DNA from: UBA2336 sp037443645 | GTDB lineage: Bacteria > Bacteroidota > Bacteroidia > Cytophagales > Cyclobacteriaceae | NCBI GenBank assembly: GCA_037443645.1 | Contig: JBBINY010000002.1 | Span: forward strand, 62,001 to 126,000 | Length of the DNA stretch: 64,000 bases | Direction of reading: 5' to 3' | In this document: positions 63,658-64,000 of the stretch, in pieces | Position numbering within the stretch: position 1 is the first letter of the stretch | Layout of the letters: each line of letters starts with the position of its first letter | Notes under the pieces: model-generated | Databases searched by the model: none | Seen by the model: only the letters and a program-made list of their open reading frames with translations | What the model was told of the DNA's origin: nothing | Made by a program: the position numbers and the translations under genes

Positions 63658-64000
63658 CGTTTTGATTGTTATCTGGGCGCTTGTTTTTCTGAAGTACTTC
63701 ATCGAGTGGTTCCCTGTACAAACTGGGAGGGAAACCATTAAGCTGGCGCCAGATCTCGTACCAAACCGGAACATTGTCAAGCATTACCCATCCTTTAATG
63801 CCTGATCCAAGCCGCAACTGCTTTGGCCAGGACACATCGGTTGGGTCAGGAACTACCAGAATGCGAAACTCTCCGGGACGGGAATTCACATAATCAATTA
63901 CCCGTACGGTACCGCCAAAAGTTCCAACGGAAACGCTTGGCCATCCTGAAAACTGAATAGCCGGCCAGCCATCGAAAATAATACGCACTTTCCTGCCTTT
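63644..64000 (-). CDS. HlyD-family secretion adaptor, 5' end missing
   Basis: Only the last 119 residues are in the window. KVRIIFDGWPAIQFSGW and GTFGGTVRVIDY are the beta-barrel segments of HlyD-type adaptors, followed by GEFRILVVPDP and LRLGSGIKGWVML. The C-terminus is hydrophilic (NKRPDNNQNDEAK). It overlaps the TolC gene and is expressed with it. The membrane anchor and lipoyl domains are off the right edge. Confidence 0.85.
   Translation of the reverse strand, partial: KGRKVRIIFDGWPAIQFSGWPSVSVGTFGGTVRVIDYVNSRPGEFRILVVPDPTDVSWPKQLRLGSGIKGWVMLDNVPVWYEIWRQLNGFPPSLYREPLDEVLQKNKRPDNNQNDEAK

Overview
The window is a chromosomal segment of a Bacteroidota bacterium, most likely of the order Cytophagales. 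The evidence is gene content and style: DUF4293, YbbR, YtxH and DUF1573 proteins, a bifunctional phosphoglucose/phosphomannose isomerase, leucine dehydrogenase, long FtsX-type permeases, N-terminal signals ending in A-Q, and promoters of the Bacteroidota type (TTTG, about 20 nt, TAnnTTTG) with no strong Shine-Dalgarno sites. Genes lie on both strands, are densely packed, and no stretch over 300 bases is empty. There is one tRNA (His), no rRNA, no CRISPR array and no complete insertion sequence.

Layout. 1-13.3 kb: a partial transglutaminase-like protein, an aldehyde dehydrogenase, an AsmA-like protein, a frameshifted exported protein, an M28 peptidase, a gene interrupted by an amber stop, DNA-3-methyladenine glycosylase, an exported RidA protein coupled to a Tat-type PLP enzyme, and an ABC permease. 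13.4-20.8 kb: an AT-richer accessory island. It holds a headless sulfatase, four tandem paralogues (one cut short) with a constant TPR-like half and divergent C-terminal halves carrying a FISUMP-like CPxGWRxP motif, an upstream exported protein with four DFWGN repeats, and a remnant of a tyrosine-recombinase N-terminal domain. 20.8-32.9 kb: uvrA, an acidic protein, an ECF sigma factor with an overlapping small gene, a glycosyltransferase, a lipoprotein, and a tightly coupled six-gene operon (sugar-phosphate isomerase, lipB, hypothetical, 3'-5' exonuclease, rnr, polyprenyl synthase). 32.9-43 kb: yraN, a MORN-like protein, htpG, DUF4293, thiolase, truA, and two convergent ABC exporters that look like the two halves of a heterodimer. 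43-54 kb: leucine dehydrogenase, nusB, ytxH and DUF1573 genes, then an operon yajC-ybbR-coaE-RND adaptor-RND pump-TolC. 54-64 kb: scpA, dxs with an alpha/beta hydrolase, a zinc-ribbon membrane protein, a dienelactone hydrolase, tRNA-His, a decayed dihydroorotase gene, a DEAD-box helicase, and a second TolC followed by the end of an HlyD-like adaptor.

The most unusual feature is the tandem array at 14.1-18.2 kb. Three copies share a perfectly identical 291-bp block, synonymous sites included, while their signal peptides and C-terminal domains differ strongly. That pattern fits recent gene conversion or segmental duplication of a constant domain feeding variable, probably surface-exposed, C-type-lectin-like domains. 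No reverse transcriptase or template repeat is present, so a retroelement-driven mechanism is not supported inside this window. Several other genes are visibly broken (5.15 kb, 7.57 kb, 13.5 kb, 14.1 kb, 60.0 kb); single-base lesions could be assembly errors, but the sulfatase, array copy A and dihydroorotase are real decay.
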